Shown here: positions 1 to 12,144 of the stretch, piece after piece | How positions within the stretch are numbered: the first letter of the stretch is position 1 | Layout: the number at the start of each line of letters is the position of its first letter | Origin: Diphasiastrum complanatum | Lineage: Eukaryota > Streptophyta > Lycopodiopsida > Lycopodiales > Lycopodiaceae | NCBI GenBank assembly: GCA_029204225.1 | Contig: MU832208.1 | Coordinates: 18,163 to 82,162, forward strand | Reading direction: 5' to 3' | DNA: 64,000 nt | Program-made: the position numbers and the translations under genes | The notes under the pieces: generated by a model | Database searches by the model: none | What the model was told of the DNA's origin: nothing | Seen by the model: only the letters and a program-made list of their open reading frames with translations

Positions 1-913
1 GGCAAAAATTGTCATCAAAGCTGATAACTTTTTGTCCTCTTTTAGAAAACATTCGCCGAGTTGTAGAAACCTTCGGTTTTAATCACAGAACCTTCAGTTT
101 GAAGGGCGAGCATTCCTTCCAGCATAGTTCTAGAAACATCAGAAAAACCATCAAAAAACACCCTAAATCACCAAAACTCTAAAAATACAAAAAAAGAACA
201 TTCATGCTATTCACTGTGCATAGGTGTGATTTAGATCTATCTATTGTCAGGTCGGCAAAGAATAATACCAGAAATAGAAGGTTTCTTAGAGGATCAATTG
301 TCATATTGTCATATTTTTGCCAAAAAGGTCTCTTTTTTGCAAAATTACCAATATTACTCTTGATTCTTCGCCAGAACCTTCGTCGAGTTTCCAGATCATT
401 CTATGTATAGTAATATACTATTTTTGAGTTCGGCAAACATTCATCCTAGCCAGATCATAGAAAATCTTTATTTTTACCCTCGTCAAACTACAAAATTGTG
501 CTTCTGTTTGTCAAAAATCTTCGCCGATTTTACCCTAGCTTTATTTGTGTCAGATGTTGAGCCTGAGACTTCGGCGAAGGTTATTTCCATAGAAATTTTC
601 AGAAAAACTTGATCATAGAGTTTTTACCAAGAGTGAATCTTCGTCTAGAGAACCTTTGCCAGTTCTATTTTTAGATTCTGATTTTCCAGATCAAATCCCT
701 ATTAAATTTTGGGTCAAATCTGATACAGTCTGATTTTGATTTTGAAAATCTTTCATTTTTGAGAAATATTGATTGGTTGAATTTCAAAAGAAAATTCACG
801 ATATAGGAATTTGATTCTTATCAAGTGGAAGAGATCTAACAGATCTGATCTGAGATAGTTTTGATTGAAAATCTAGATCCAATCTCATTGTCTGCTTGAT
901 TTTATCTATAAAG
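1..913 (+). other. 5' untranslated leader of Gypsy element A
   Basis: There is no convincing gene here. From about 140 the sequence matches, in inverted orientation, the leader of the other Gypsy copy (22780-23582). It is rich in short variants of 'ccttcgcc' and 'gaaggtt'. The small ORFs at 204-612 are not conserved as proteins between the two copies. A leader of over 900 bp between LTR and gag is long. Confidence 0.65.
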
Positions 914-1171
914 ATGACTACCCCTGGAGGTGCTCCTCAAGAAGTGAATCCAATTATTGTTAGAAGAGCACCCCGTTTGGATCTATCCAAATACAATGGA
1001 TTAACAAATCTAGTTCAATTTCTGCAAATCTATTCTGAATCTTGTGAATTCTATGGCGAAATTTTTTCCCAGGATAAACTTAAGCTTTTCCTATGGCCTA
1101 ACAGACGCAGCACAAGATTGGTACTATAATCAAGATTAAACTGAACGTATAGATTGGGAGACTGTTAAAAG
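914..1171 (+). pseudogene. Gypsy Gag, N-terminal part (broken)
   Basis: The start is the ATG at 914. An upstream in-frame ATG at 896 exists, but the sister copy on the other strand starts at the equivalent of 914. The product matches the sister Gag (retrotransposon gag fold, 'FLQIYSESCE', 'DKLKLF'). A frameshift near 1095 and a TAA stop near 1137 break it. At 1171 the outer Copia interrupts the frame, and gag resumes at 13313 with the codons expected from the sister copy. Confidence 0.8.
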
Positions 1172-1445
1172 ACTTAGAATTTGCTTTGCATAGGAACACA
1201 GATCATGCTACACAGTAACACAGATAGAAGACACTCTCCACAACAAGCTCACATAGCAACTATATTTCTCAAAATGAAATTACACTGTACATATAGTTGT
1301 TCACTCAGGCTACCCATGCATGACCCAGGTTGTCGTTGGCGGGACGCGTGTCCCGTCGACTTGCCTCGTGGTGAGGCCAACTGATCCTTATCCACTGATA
1401 GGACCCATAGTACAGTAACACAGTGATTCTCCTTTAATTCTAACT
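1172..1445 (-). repeat. 3' LTR of outer Copia
   Basis: 274 bp, matched by 13034-13307. On the element strand it begins AGTTAGAATT and ends AATTCTAAGT, a 10-bp terminal inverted repeat with one mismatch. The ends are therefore AG..GT and not the usual TG..CA. The target duplication at both sides fixes the boundaries. Confidence 0.93.
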
Positions 1446-1460
1446 CTCTCCCTTAAAGTA
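1446..1460 (-). other. Polypurine tract of outer Copia
   Basis: Directly inside the 3' LTR the element strand reads AAGGGAGAG, a purine run at the place where plus-strand DNA synthesis is primed in LTR retrotransposons. Confidence 0.75.
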
Positions 1461-1755
1461 GAGTCTACTCTTTATACAGTCATATACATAGCTTTAAAGT
1501 CATCAAACTTTAAGTACAGAAAGCTTTGATCTAAACTTATCAAACTTTTCTCTAGTAATTGGCTTAGTGAAAATATCAGTTACAATGAACAACATGAATT
1601 TCATGACTCAGCAGCCTCTCAGTGATACTGAATCTCAATGTGTTTAGTTCTCGCATGGAACACTGGATTCTTTGTTAGCTGAATGTCGCTCTGACTGTCG
1701 CTATGTAAAGTCGTGGGATTTTTCTGCCTCATGCCAATTTCTTCCAATATTTGTT

Positions 1756-2691
1756 TCAACCATATAGCTTCTTGTGCTGCACTGCACATTGCCTTATACT
1801 CTGCTTCTGTGGTGGAGCAATTGTACTTTGCTTCTTACTGGACCAAGAAAAGCAACTACCACAAAACTGGAATACATACCCTGTGGTGGATCTACGATCA
1901 TCATAGTCACCTCCCCAATCCGCATCCACATAGCCACACAACTCAGGTAAACCATCATGCTTCCTGTAAATCAAGCCATATTCTGAAGTGCCTTTCACAT
2001 AACGCAAAATGCGTTTAGCTGCCTTCCAATGCATTTCCGTAGGTGCTGTCATAAACTGACTTACAATGCCAACAACATAGCATATATTTGGTCTAGTCAT
2101 GGTAAGGTAAATCAAGCTCCCTACTAATTGTCTATACAACATAGCATCAAATGACTATGACTCATCAAGCTTAGAAAGTTTTTTACTTGGTTCAATAGGA
2201 GTGTTTACTGGTTTGCAATCTTGCAACCTAAACTTGTGCAGCAACTCTTTGACATACTTCACCTGTGTTAAACCCACTTCATGTCCTTTTTGCCACACTT
2301 CTACTCCAAGGCAGTAATGCATCAGGCTGAGATCTGTCATCTCGAACTGTTCCATGAGTTCTTTCTTGATCATGTCTATCATCTCTTGATAATTTTCCGT
2401 AATAATCAAGTCATCAACATAAAGAGCAATCAAAGCAACCATACCATCAAAGCATAAGACATATAGATTTGGATCAGAATGAGAACACACCATCCCCTTT
2501 GAACAAAACTAGGCATCAATCCTGCTATACCACGTTCGTGGTGCTTGCTTAAGACCATAAAGTGCTTTCTTCAAGTGACATACTTTATTTTCCTGTCCCT
2601 TCGCTACAAAGCCTTTAGGTTGATCCATAAATACTTCTTCTTCTTCTAACTCACCATTTAGAAAAGCAGATTTCACATCCATCTGATGCAA
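1756..2691 (-). pseudogene. Copia RT catalytic part and RNase H (outer element)
   Basis: Three consecutive frame blocks (2509-2691, 2155-2493, 1756-2142) carry in order 'MDVKSAFLNGELEEE' and 'LKKALYGLKQAP' (RT), the catalytic 'YVDD' at about 2430, and RNase H with 'RPNICYVV', 'AAKRILRYVKGT' and 'DADWGGD'. Together they complete the reverse transcriptase and RNase H of Copia pol. Stops or shifts near 2150 and 2500 separate the blocks. The C-terminus after 'SSKKQS' is scrambled. Confidence 0.9.
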
Positions 2692-2711
2692 AGGCCAACC
2701 AAAATGTGAAG

Positions 2712-3629
2712 CTAAAGAAATAAGTAGACGTAGAGTATTCCACTTACAAACGCAAAGGTCTCCTCATAGTCAATGCCTTTATTTTGTGCGTAACCTTCGA
2801 TAACCAATCTTGCTTTGTGTTTTGCTATACTTCCATCTGCATGGTACTTAGTCCTGTATACCCATTTGCAACCAATGGGTTTCTTGCCAACTGGTGGTTC
2901 TACTAAGTCCCATGTGCTATGCTTAGCAATTGACTCCATCTCCTCTCCCATGGTCTTGACCCAAATGTCATCATCCTTCGCTTCACCATAAGTCGAAGGT
3001 TCTTTGCTTTGAATAATGCTAGTTAAGAGAGCATAATTTGCTTCATACCTTTTAGGTAGTGTCTTCTCTCTTGTTGATCTTCGTAGCTCTCCCTGGTTAG
3101 ATGATCCTAGAAAGTCATCTATGTCGCACCTCTCCAACAATCTCTCAAACCACTTAGGGAGCTTCATGTCAGGTGATCGGCTTCCTGGTAAAAATGTATC
3201 CCACGATACATCCTTCTCCTTGCATTTGTCACCTGCAACTTCAATCCTTCTTGTACCAAAAGGTTTGTCCCTACCTCTCCAACCTGACTCTTGAGGTTGA
3301 GTAGTAGTATCTTGAGATATATCCTCATGTTCATCACTTGGAAGGTCAATGAATGGATCATCATCAAGTGGTATCCTCACTATACCATCTTTTCCACGGG
3401 ATGTGTCTATCTTCTCAGTATCCTCGTCTTCATACATCTTGGATTCATCAAAGATAACATCACGACTTATATGAATTTTGTTTTCGACTGGACCATAACA
3501 TCTATAGCCCTTCACATGATCATCATATCCTAGGAATATGCACTTGATAGTCTTTGCATCAAGTTTACGTCTCTCTTCCTTAGGAATGTGTACAAAGGCC
3601 TTACATCCAAATATTTGCAAGTGGTTCAC
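2712..3629 (-). pseudogene. Copia integrase C-terminus and RT start (outer element)
   Basis: 305-codon open block. It starts with the integrase C-terminal signature ('FGCKAFVHIPKEERRKLD', 'FLGYDD', 'SRDVIFDE'), runs through an acidic linker, then enters RT ('GCKWVYRTKYHADGSIAKHK', 'YEETFAFV'). The frame is lost near 2712, where RT should continue. It is the longest intact stretch of the outer pol. Confidence 0.92.
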
Positions 3630-3632
3630 CTT

Positions 3633-4512
3633 TGGCTTCTTCTTCGTGAATGCTTCCTCGAGTGTTATCTTTGGTATGGCAATGGTAGGACTTCTATTTT
3701 GAAGATAGACTGCCTGCTACATGCTTCTGACCAAAAATCTTTTGGTAGTTTCATCTCATCTAGCATAGGTCTGGCACTTTCCACAATCATACGATTCTTG
3801 CGCTCAGCTAACCATTGAGAGCAAGAGTATGAGCTTGCGTAAATTTTCTTTTAATCCCACATTGATCACAAAGATCATTGAAGTCATTAGACTTGTACCC
3901 ACCTCCACTATCTGATCTTAGGACTTTGATCTTCCTACCTGTCTGATTTTCGACCAATGCTTTGAAGCTCTTGAAGTTATCAAATGCATTTGATTTCTTC
4001 TTCAAGAAGTAGATCCACGTCTTACGTGACATATCATCAATAAAGGTCATGAAATAGAAGGCTTTACCTAAGGACATGGTCCTCATAGGCCCTCATAAAT
4101 CTGGGTGGATTAAATCCAGGATGTTCTTTGCTCTTGCAACACCCCCTTTATTGAACTTCTCTTGATGCTGCTTCCCATATACACAAGATTCGCACATCGA
4201 TTTCAAGTGATCTTCTATGGTAGGCAATCCTGTTACCATCTCCAATTTTCTCATCAAACTGAGGCTTCCCAAGTTCAAGTGACCAAGCCTCTTATGCCAC
4301 AACTCAATTTGCAATGGAATGGACGATACAAGTCCATGTTGCCCCTTAATTGTAGCATTCAACCTGTACAATTTTGTATTGGGCTCTCTTACTCCATTCG
4401 CATCCTTTGGTTCACATCCTTCACAAAGCAACGATCATGGGCGAATTCTACTTTCAACTTTTGATCAGTAATGACTCCAAGAGAAAGTAGATTTTTCTTC
4501 AAACCTGGTACG
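3633..4512 (-). pseudogene. Copia integrase, zinc-binding and core (outer element)
   Basis: 4093-4431 holds the GAG-pre-integrase HHCC part ('LWHKRLGHLNLGSL', 'CESCVYGK'). 3808-4086 holds the start of the DDE core ('FIDDMSRKTWIYFLKKKS', 'LRSDSGGGY', where the second catalytic Asp lies in RSD). The Glu-containing 'ERKNRMIVESA' follows in another frame near 3780. At least three frame changes occur. Usual family residues in 'RSDNGGEY' are changed to SGGGY. Confidence 0.88.
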
Positions 4513-5595
4513 TAAAGTACTCTTGATCATCCTGCATTTGCCATCAGGTAGTTGGATTGAAACGGTGCCTATCCTCTTGATCTTGCACACTTCACCATTT
4601 GCTTGTGAAACAGATGTTCCATTATCCAACACCTTCAAACTACTAAACCAATTCTTGTTACCTGTCATGTGTCTTGTGGCTTCCGAGTCAATATACCATG
4701 CTTGATCATCTTGATTAGATGACAATGCAGATATGAAGATGCTAGAGTCTTCAATCTCACCCTCATCGACAAGGTTACCTGCTTGTTTTGGTTTTCCCTT
4801 GTCTTGTTTTGCCAGGAATTTGCGACATTCACTCTTCCAATGGCCCTTTTTACCACAATGGAAGCAATTGTCTTTCTTCTTAGTTTTACTGGAAGATCTC
4901 TCATCCTCCTGAGACTTGGCAAATTGCTTCTTAGACTTCTTCTTGCCCTTGCCCTTGCCTTGTTTTTGGCGTGTCGCAAGTGTCTGATCGTCAGTATTTT
5001 GACGTCTAGCTTTCACCATTTCTCGTCGTTGCTCTTCCTGCATCAAGATTCCTGTGAGCTCATCAAAGGTTGGCAATCTTTCTCTTGATGCTATTCCGCT
5101 CACAAACATCTGATAGGGTTCTGCAATGCCGCACAATGCATTGTGCACTAGCTCCACATCATGTATGCGCTCACCAATAGAATGCGATTCATCTCTCATT
5201 GTCTTGATTCTGGTCATGTACGTCTGAATGTGCTCTCCTTGTTCCATGCGGGCACTATTCAACTTTGACTTCAGAAACATGATTCTTGACGGATTTGACG
5301 TCTCGAACTGCTCCTTTAGCACATCCCATGCCTGTCTGGGTGTAATAGCATCACAAATGTGGGTAATGATGTGATCCTTCATTGACAAGTTAATGAAGGT
5401 CAAAGCTTTCCTCATTTTTTTGTCGAACACTTTGATATCTGCTTCATTTGGCGGCCTTCTCTCATCACCTATGACAAATTTTCACACATCTTTCTCCATC
5501 AGTATGTTTTCCATTTTGAATTTCCACACTGCATAGTTAGAAATCCCGTCCAATTTGCTACTTTCACTCAAAATGGACTCTCCCATGTTTGTCAT
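4465..5595 (-). pseudogene. Copia Gag and protease (outer element)
   Basis: The reading begins at about 5595 (two close ATGs) but has an in-frame TGA near 5490 where the family has Trp ('KDV*KFV'). It is open from 5430. Features: Gag ('KALTFINLSMKDHI', 'ERLPTFDELTGILM'), one CCHC knuckle 'CFHCGKKGHWKSEC', and the protease active site 'WYIDSEATRHMT', in which the usual DSGA is DSEA. A frameshift near 4512, in 'STLYVPG', ends the frame. Confidence 0.9.
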
Positions 5596-6021
5596 CGCAA
5601 AACTGCTTAAAACTTCTGCCTTAGGCTAAGAATAGTATGCCGAGGCCAACATCGATGTCAGAAGTTGAAAATAATGACCTGCACTTTTTTCCTTATCAGG
5701 CCACTCGCCGCTTTTCCACCAAATTGAAAGCCAAATCGGCATCGCCTTCCGAAATGCACTCAGTCGTCAACTCCCAACAACGTGCCCAGTGGAATGGTGA
5801 AATCACTTTTGGCATACTCCGAACACTTTCTCCGCTGCAATCACTCTGTTTTGCTGTATTGTACTTGTAGGTACAATCCGGGTGCCCTTCGTTTGGAGGT
5901 TATAGCCTTTTGTTTGGGTCAAAACGGGCAAAGGACCCAAAAATAGGGACTTTTCTAGTTTTTGAACTATTTCTTCACCTTGAAGAAACTTCACTCTTCA
6001 CTTGTGAAGGGACCCAACTCC
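5596..6021 (-). other. Leader of outer Copia, gag-proximal part
   Basis: No gene is supported. This is the untranslated stretch between gag and the point where the inner Copia was inserted. The rest of the leader continues at 12150. The ORFs here on either strand resemble no family I know. Confidence 0.7.
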
Positions 6022-6703
6022 TGTAAAAATTACAGCAAATAAGGATCCTAAAACACTTGAAATGATGAGGGAAACAATAGATTATGATTTCATAAGATTA
6101 GCACAAGTTGAACCATCAAAATCCATCAAAAATCTATGCTTGAACCTCACTAAATGGCCCAAATCCTTGAAGAAGGCTTCACACGTGTGAAAGTACGGCC
6201 TCCCACAGTCTGAGTACTGTACACCAGACCTACATTCAATCCTATAATCATTAGTAATCACAAGTACTCAAACAATTATGAACATAGAGAGCAATTGCAC
6301 CATTATGAGAGAAAAATCATGAAATTGCTTGATTGATTTTGGTGAGATATCATCACCTATATATACATGATCCATCACGGTTTTGGGCAGGTTTGAGTAG
6401 CCCTAAACCTATCCCTAGTGCTAATTTTGGTGGATCTTTCATCCCTACCAAGTTAAGGTTTGAATCTTGGAGATCCCTCAACAATGCAAAAACTACCAAA
6501 AATAGCTCCTATTTTTTCTCTCTTGTATCTAAGCATAATTTGGACTCATTCCAAAGGTTCTAACACTTAGGTCTACTTGAGAACATCCTTATGAATGGAA
6601 TCCTATTCTATTTGGCACGTGTTACAAGCCACATCATGACCATCTAACTATTTACAAGTCATATGACCAAAACTAGTCAAGCTAGAATTGTGAATTTTTA
6701 ACA
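6022..6703 (-). repeat. 3' LTR of inner Copia
   Basis: 682 bp, starts TGTAAAAATT and ends TTTTTAACA on the + strand. It pairs with 11463-12144 over its full length with about 16 substitutions and no visible indel. Confidence 0.96.
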
Positions 6704-6716
6704 CTCCTCCTCACTA
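6704..6716 (-). other. Polypurine tract of inner Copia
   Basis: The element strand reads AGTGAGGAGGAG immediately before the 3' LTR, the normal place and composition for a polypurine tract. Confidence 0.8.
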
Positions 6717-6770
6717 TCTAGCTTGGTTCAATCATTGCTTTACTAATCACTCCAAGTGATGATCTGAACT

Positions 6771-7502
6771 TCATAAAAGGTGTCTTTTGAAGTGGTTTAG
6801 TAATAGATCAGCTACACATTCATTGCTTGAAACATGCTCCAAAGCAATCTCTTTGGCTTGCACCATTTCTCTCACAAAGTGATGGCATATCTCAATGTGC
6901 TTAGATCTTGCATGGAAGATTGGGTTAGATGCAAGGTATTAGGCTGATATATTGTCATTGTAGATGATTGGTGCCTCCTCTGAATCCATGATCTTTAGCT
7001 CCACCAATAATCTCTTGATCCAAAGTACCTCCTTTGTAGTGGTTGTCAAAGCTTTGTACTTGGCCTCGGTTGAAGATAGAGATATAGTTTCTTGCTTTTT
7101 TGAAAGCCATGAAACCATACCTTCTCCTATGAAAGTTGAATAGGCACTTGTTGATTTCCTATCCCTCTTGTCCCCTGCAAAATCTGAATCACTAAATGCA
7201 TGAAGGTTAATCACATCTCCTCTATATAGAATCCCAAAATCCAATGTACCCGAGATGTATCTTAGAATCCTCTTAGCCTTTTTCCAATGAATATTCAATG
7301 GCTTTTGCATGGATTGGCTCAACCTACATACACTAAAGCTAAGATCTGATCTAGTTATAGTGATCCATATTAAGGAGTCTATAAGTTGTCTAAACAAAGT
7401 GATGTCCATGAAGGATCTCTCATCATCTTCATTTGGCACTTTTACATCTTGTTCCATTGGTGTGTCAACACTTTTGCATACTTCCATCTTAAACTTCTTC
7501 AA
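6771..7502 (-). pseudogene. Copia RNase H (inner element)
   Basis: RNase H domain with 'KRILRYISGTLDFG', 'SDSDFAGDKRDRKSTSA', 'SLSSTEAKYKAL' and, after one in-frame TAA at about 6939, the C-terminal 'SKHIEICHHFVREMVQ' and 'ECVADLLLNHF' ending at 6771. A frameshift near 7510 separates it from RT. Apart from that one stop the domain is complete. Confidence 0.92.
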
Positions 7503-7527
7503 AAGACTTTGGCATAGTTTACTTGAC

Positions 7528-8300
7528 TTATAAAGATGAAATCAGACCCTCTAAGTACTCTATGCCTAAGATGAAGTGAAGACACCCTAGATCTACCATT
7601 TTGAACTCTAAGGATAGATCTATCTTGATTTTTTCAATACCATCAACACTATTTCCACTAATGATGATGTCATCTACATAAATGAGTAAAAGTACAATAC
7701 CAACATCATCAAACTTAATGTAAAGAGTGGGATCATATTCACTTTGAACAAAAGAAAGTGAAATAAGATAGCAATGTAGTCTTGAATTCCAAGATCTCGA
7801 GGCTTGCTTCAAGCCATAGATGCTTCTTTGGAGATGGCATACTTAGTTCTCCATTCCATGCTTGATGAACCCTTGTGGCTGCTCCATATAGATATCCTCT
7901 TCCAAAAAACCATTCAAGAAAGCATTAGAGACATCCATTTGATATAGGATCCATCCAAAGTGTGATGCAAGTGCAATGATTAGCCTTATTGTGACCATCT
8001 TGGCCACGGGTGCAAAAGTTTCCTCATAGTCTATCCCTCTCTCTTGAGCATAACATTTTGCAACTAATCTTGCTTTATGTTTGTTAACACTCCCATTTGC
8101 ATTCAAGTTAAGCTTGAAGACCCACTTGCATCCTATTACATTCCTTTGAGGTCTCTCAACAAGCAACCAAGTTTCATTCTCAATCAAGGCATCATACTCA
8201 TCCAACATAGCTTTATACCATTCTTTGGAGTTCAATGCATCTTCAACATTATATGGTTCTTCAAAACTAGATAAAGCATAAGAAGTGGATGAGAAACCCT
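7528..8300 (-). pseudogene. Copia reverse transcriptase (inner element)
   Basis: RT with 'GCKWVFKLNLNANGSVNKHK', 'YEETFAPVAKM', 'MDVSNAFLNGFLEEDIYM', 'SIYGLKQASRSW' and the catalytic 'YVDD' at about 7680. One in-frame TAA at 7843 falls just before the conserved 'VCHL'. The frame shifts near 8300 (from integrase) and near 7540 (into RNase H). Confidence 0.93.
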
Positions 8301-9439
8301 CAACTTGTTGTCCTTTGCCTTGATGGCTCCACTTTTGCCCTTGAAGATCTCCTTGGTGTGATAGGTGAGTTTGGTGCTTGCTCCTCCATGAGCTCCTCCT
8401 CAAAACCAAGATCTTGCTCCTCGGCCATCTTCTTCTTGATTGTTGGAGCACTTGAGCCTTCTTCAAGCATATGCATATGATGTTCATCAAAGATAACATC
8501 CCTTGAAACAACAAATTTGTTCAAGGATGGGAGATAGACTTTGTAGCCCTTGCTTGAGCTTGCATATCCAAGCATGATCCCTCTTGTGGAAGATGGATCC
8601 TCCTTGGTTCTTGTTTCCAATGGCACATGCACATAACATATACACCCAAAAACTTTCAAGTGATTAAGATTGGGTTTCTTTCCATACAACATCTCATAAG
8701 GAGTTTTGCCTTCAATTGCTTTGCAAGACACCCTATTCATCAAGTAGTTTGCACATACAAGAGACTCACCCCAAAAGGATTTGGGCAAACAAGCATCTAA
8801 TCTTAAAGCCTTAGAACATTCACATAATGTTCTATTCCTTCTTTCAGCAGCTCCATTTTGTTGAAGAGTGTAAGGGCAAGAAGTCTCTTTCTTGATCCCT
8901 TCCTCCTCACAAAAGGCCTTGAACTCATTGGAGATGAATTCTCCACCATTGTCACTTCTAAGAATCTTGATGCTATGATTATGATGCTTTTCCACAAACA
9001 ACTTGAACTTTACAAAAGTATCAAATACTTGAGACTTGAAGGAAAGTAAGAACACCCAACAATATCTTGAGTAGTCATCAATGAGGGTTAAAAACATGGA
9101 TGAACCTTCATTAGATTTGGTGCTAGCAATGTGCACATCCGAGTGTATGAGTTCAAGAGGATGAGATGACTTTGTGATGGAGTTAAGAAACACCTTCTTA
9201 TGTGCCTTGGATAAGGCACAAGCTTCACAAACCTTGTCTTCCTTCCCAATAGACCTTGGTAGGCCTAAAGCATACTCCTCCTTGATCATAGCCTCCATGG
9301 AACCCGAGTTGACATGTCCAAGTCTTTTGTGCCATAAAGTAAAGGTAGATATCTTGCTCTTATCGGCCAACATGACAACATTAGTATCCACAAATGCATC
9401 CAACTTATAAAGTTTGCCAAGTTTAGTGCCCTTAGCCAC
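8300..9439 (-). pseudogene. Copia integrase (inner element)
   Basis: 379-codon open block. It has the HHCC region ('LWHKRLGHVNSGSM', 'CEACALSK'), DDE core ('LIDDYSRYCWVFLL', 'LRSDNGGEFISNEF', 'QQNGAAERRNRTL') and C-terminal 'FGCICYVHVPLETR' and 'SRDVIFDEHH'. The D, D and E catalytic residues are all visible. It ends in a frameshift in the linker before RT. Confidence 0.95.
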
Positions 9440-9466
9440 TATATTACCCTTCTTCTTGATGAAACA

Positions 9467-10651
9467 TTAATTTGAAGCAAAGTCAACATTGAAACCATTG
9501 TCTACCATTTTGCCAACACTCAGTAGATTCTTTGTTATTGTAGGAATGTACAAAACACCTTCTATGTTGATCTTTCTGAAAGATCCTAAGCAAAGGGGAA
9601 TGCTACCAACTCCTTCAATCTTACAAGCTTCATCATTTGCTGTATAGATAGACTTTATAGGTCCATCATAAGATAAGAGAGAAGAGAAAAACTCCCTTTT
9701 ACTAGTCATGTGTGAACTAGCACCCGTGTCAATCCACCAAGGATCTTCTCCTTTGAAGCTTGTTGAAGAAAATATGGACATCATGAGAGAGTCCTCATGT
9801 GAACTCTCCTCCTCCTCCTCTTTGCTCATGTTGGCTTGGATTTGATCTTGCTTCCTCTTGAAGCATTCCGAGGCATAATGCCTCATCTTGCTACAATAGT
9901 AGCACTTCACCTTTGATTTGTCCTTCTTGACTTTGGTGGTTGATGGAGATGCCTTTGAGGGTCCTTCTTGATCCTCAAGCTTTGTAGACTTCTTGAATGT
10001 TGATCCTTTGCCTTTGGTGAAGAGAGCTTGGTCATCTCCACCTTGGATGGAAAGCCTACCCATCCTCTCTTGCATTTGGCTCCTTCTTGATTCCTCAGCC
10101 ATGAGTGTGCCTTGGAGTTCTTCAAGTATGGATAGCTTACCCATAATTGCATATCCCTGAACCAAATTTTCAAATTCAAACCTTAGTCCATTAAATATGA
10201 GTTGAACAAGCTCTTTATCCTTGATAGGATTACCTATGAAGGCTAGCTCTTTGTTCAATTCCTTTACTCTTAGGACAAAAGTATGTGCACTCTCTCCTTT
10301 CTTTTAATAGCTTCTATAGATTTGATTCTTCAAAGCTAACATTCTAGTTTGGTTCCTGGATTCATAGACCTTTTGCAAAGTCTGCCAAGCATCTTGAGCC
10401 AAAGTGCGATCTCCTACCTCTCTTAAGAGTTCATTTGCAACATTCATTTTTATGCAATGTAGTGCAACATTGCACCTCTTGATGTATTTGGCTTTTTCTT
10501 GAGGATGAATAGGTTCACCCTCCTTACCATTTACAATTTCCATCAGATCTTGCATGATCATGATGGATTCCATTCTAACTTTTCATATGGAATAGTTAGT
10601 TTTGTTGAGCCTTTCATTAGTATCCAAAAGATATGCATTTATAGATGCCAT
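9467..10651 (-). pseudogene. Copia Gag and protease (inner element)
   Basis: The frame starts at the ATG at about 10651 and continues into the integrase block with only stop codons between: a TGA where 'SIW' is expected (near 10593), a TAA at 10304 and a TAA at 9467. It has Gag, one CCHC knuckle ('CYYCSKMRHYASEC', where the usual Gly before His is Arg) and protease 'WWIDTGASSHMT' with an intact DTGA. The Gag is clearly related to the fragment at 32718-33867. Confidence 0.93.
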
Positions 10652-11450
10652 CTAGTCTCCTTATCAAGGACTTGACACAAATGAAGGATACTTATATTGA
10701 TTTGATTGAAGATCTACCTTATCCCACTTCTTAGGGACCTGAAAAGATCAGTAATAGACTTCCTATAAATATCTAAGAATTATCTCTAACAAAATCAAAT
10801 CATAGAATACTAGAAACAATGCACTTGCTTGATTGAAGTAGACAATACTAGTAGAATTGCCCCTCTTTCTATAAAGAACATTAAAGTTTCCAAATGATCT
10901 GATCAAGAGTGAATTTCAGCAACCTAATATACTTCCAAAATCACTTGTAAAAGATCTAAATGGAACTTAATGAGGATGCAACACAATCTACTATCCAATC
11001 ACAAGCAAAAAATGATCAAAATTGATGAAAAATTGATCTAATTTGGTGCATAAGTCAAGCAATGGTTGGACTGAACCTAAATCACTTTAGGAGGTGTCCA
11101 TTATACCTTAGAATAGCCTTGAAGAGTCCCCAGAACTCTGATCTTCCCTCTCCTTGAATGCTAGAAAGCCTCCTCCATGAAATCACCTCCAAAACTCGCT
11201 TAGAAATCAATGCTTGGAGCAAGCAAAACTTGCTATCTTGGTAATGTGAATTGAATTCAACTTTGCCTCTGGTTTTAGACACCTAAACACCTGAAAATGA
11301 AGTCACACAACACCAATCTCCAATGTATTTGACTCACTTTGAGTTCTAGAATCAATGCTAGATGCTAAGATCCAATCTACACAAGATTTAGATCAAAAAT
11401 TGTGATCAAATTGAATGAAAACCAAGGATTTAGCTCATTTAAGCCTTTAG
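10652..11450 (-). other. 5' leader of inner Copia
   Basis: About 800 bp between primer site and gag, no gene. The gag-proximal part resembles the sequence just before gag at 32640-32717 (for example 'gtccctaag.agtgggata'), so the two are the same or sister families. Confidence 0.75.
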
Positions 11451-11462
11451 GCTCTGATATCA
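11451..11462 (-). other. tRNA primer-binding site of inner Copia
   Basis: TGATATCAGAGC on the element strand, directly after the 5' LTR. It differs at one base from TGGTATCAGAGC, the plant initiator-Met tRNA primer site. Confidence 0.88.
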
Positions 11463-12144
11463 TGTAAAAATTACAGCAAATAAGGATTCTAAAACACTTG
11501 AAATGATGAGGGAAATAATAGATTATGATTTCATAAGATTAGCACAAGTTGAACCATCAAAATCCATCCAAAATCTATGCTTGAACCTCACTAAATGGCC
11601 CAAATCCTTGAAGAAGGCTTCACACGTGTGAAAGTACGGCCTCCCACAGTCTAAGTACTGTACACCAGACCTACATTCAATCCTATAATCATTAGTAATC
11701 ACAAGTACTCAAACAATTATGAACATAGAGAACAATTGCACCATTATGAGAGAAAAATCATGAATTTGCTTGACTGATTTTGGTGAGATATCATCACCTA
11801 TATATACATGATCCATCACGGTTTTGGGCAGGTATGAGTAGCCCTAAACCTATCCCTAATGTTAATTTTGGTGGATCTTTCATCCCTACCAAGTTAGGGT
11901 TTGAATCTTGGAGATCCCTCAACAATGCAAAAATTACCAAAAATAGCTCCTATTTTTTCTCTCTTGTATCTAAGCATAATTTGGACTCATTCCAAAGGTT
12001 CTAACACTTAGGTCTACTTGAGAACATCCTTATGAATGGAATCCTATGCTATTTGGCATGTGTGACAAGCCACATCATGACCATCTAACTATTTACAAGT
12101 CATATGACCAAAACTAGTCAAGCTAAAATTGTGAATTTTTAACA
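11463..12144 (-). repeat. 5' LTR of inner Copia
   Basis: 682 bp, partner of 6022-6703. It carries the promoter of the element in its transcriptional orientation. I could not pick one TATA box with confidence. Confidence 0.96.

Larger units (their letters stand above)
6022..12144 (-). mobile_element. Inner Ty1/Copia element nested in the outer Copia
   Basis: Two 682-bp LTRs (6022-6703 and 11463-12144, TG..CA) are flanked by the 5-bp duplication ACTCC (6017-6021, 12145-12149). The internal order on the - strand is primer site, leader, gag, protease, integrase, RT, RNase H, purine tract. By eye the LTRs differ at about 16 positions, clearly fewer than the outer pair, as expected for a younger insertion. 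The reading frame is nearly continuous: about five stops and two frameshifts in some 3.9 kb. Of all the elements here it is the closest to intact. Confidence 0.96.

Noticed and set aside
1181-1384. 67-codon + strand ORF
   Set aside because: It lies wholly within the outer Copia LTR and the matching LTR at 13034 does not keep it.
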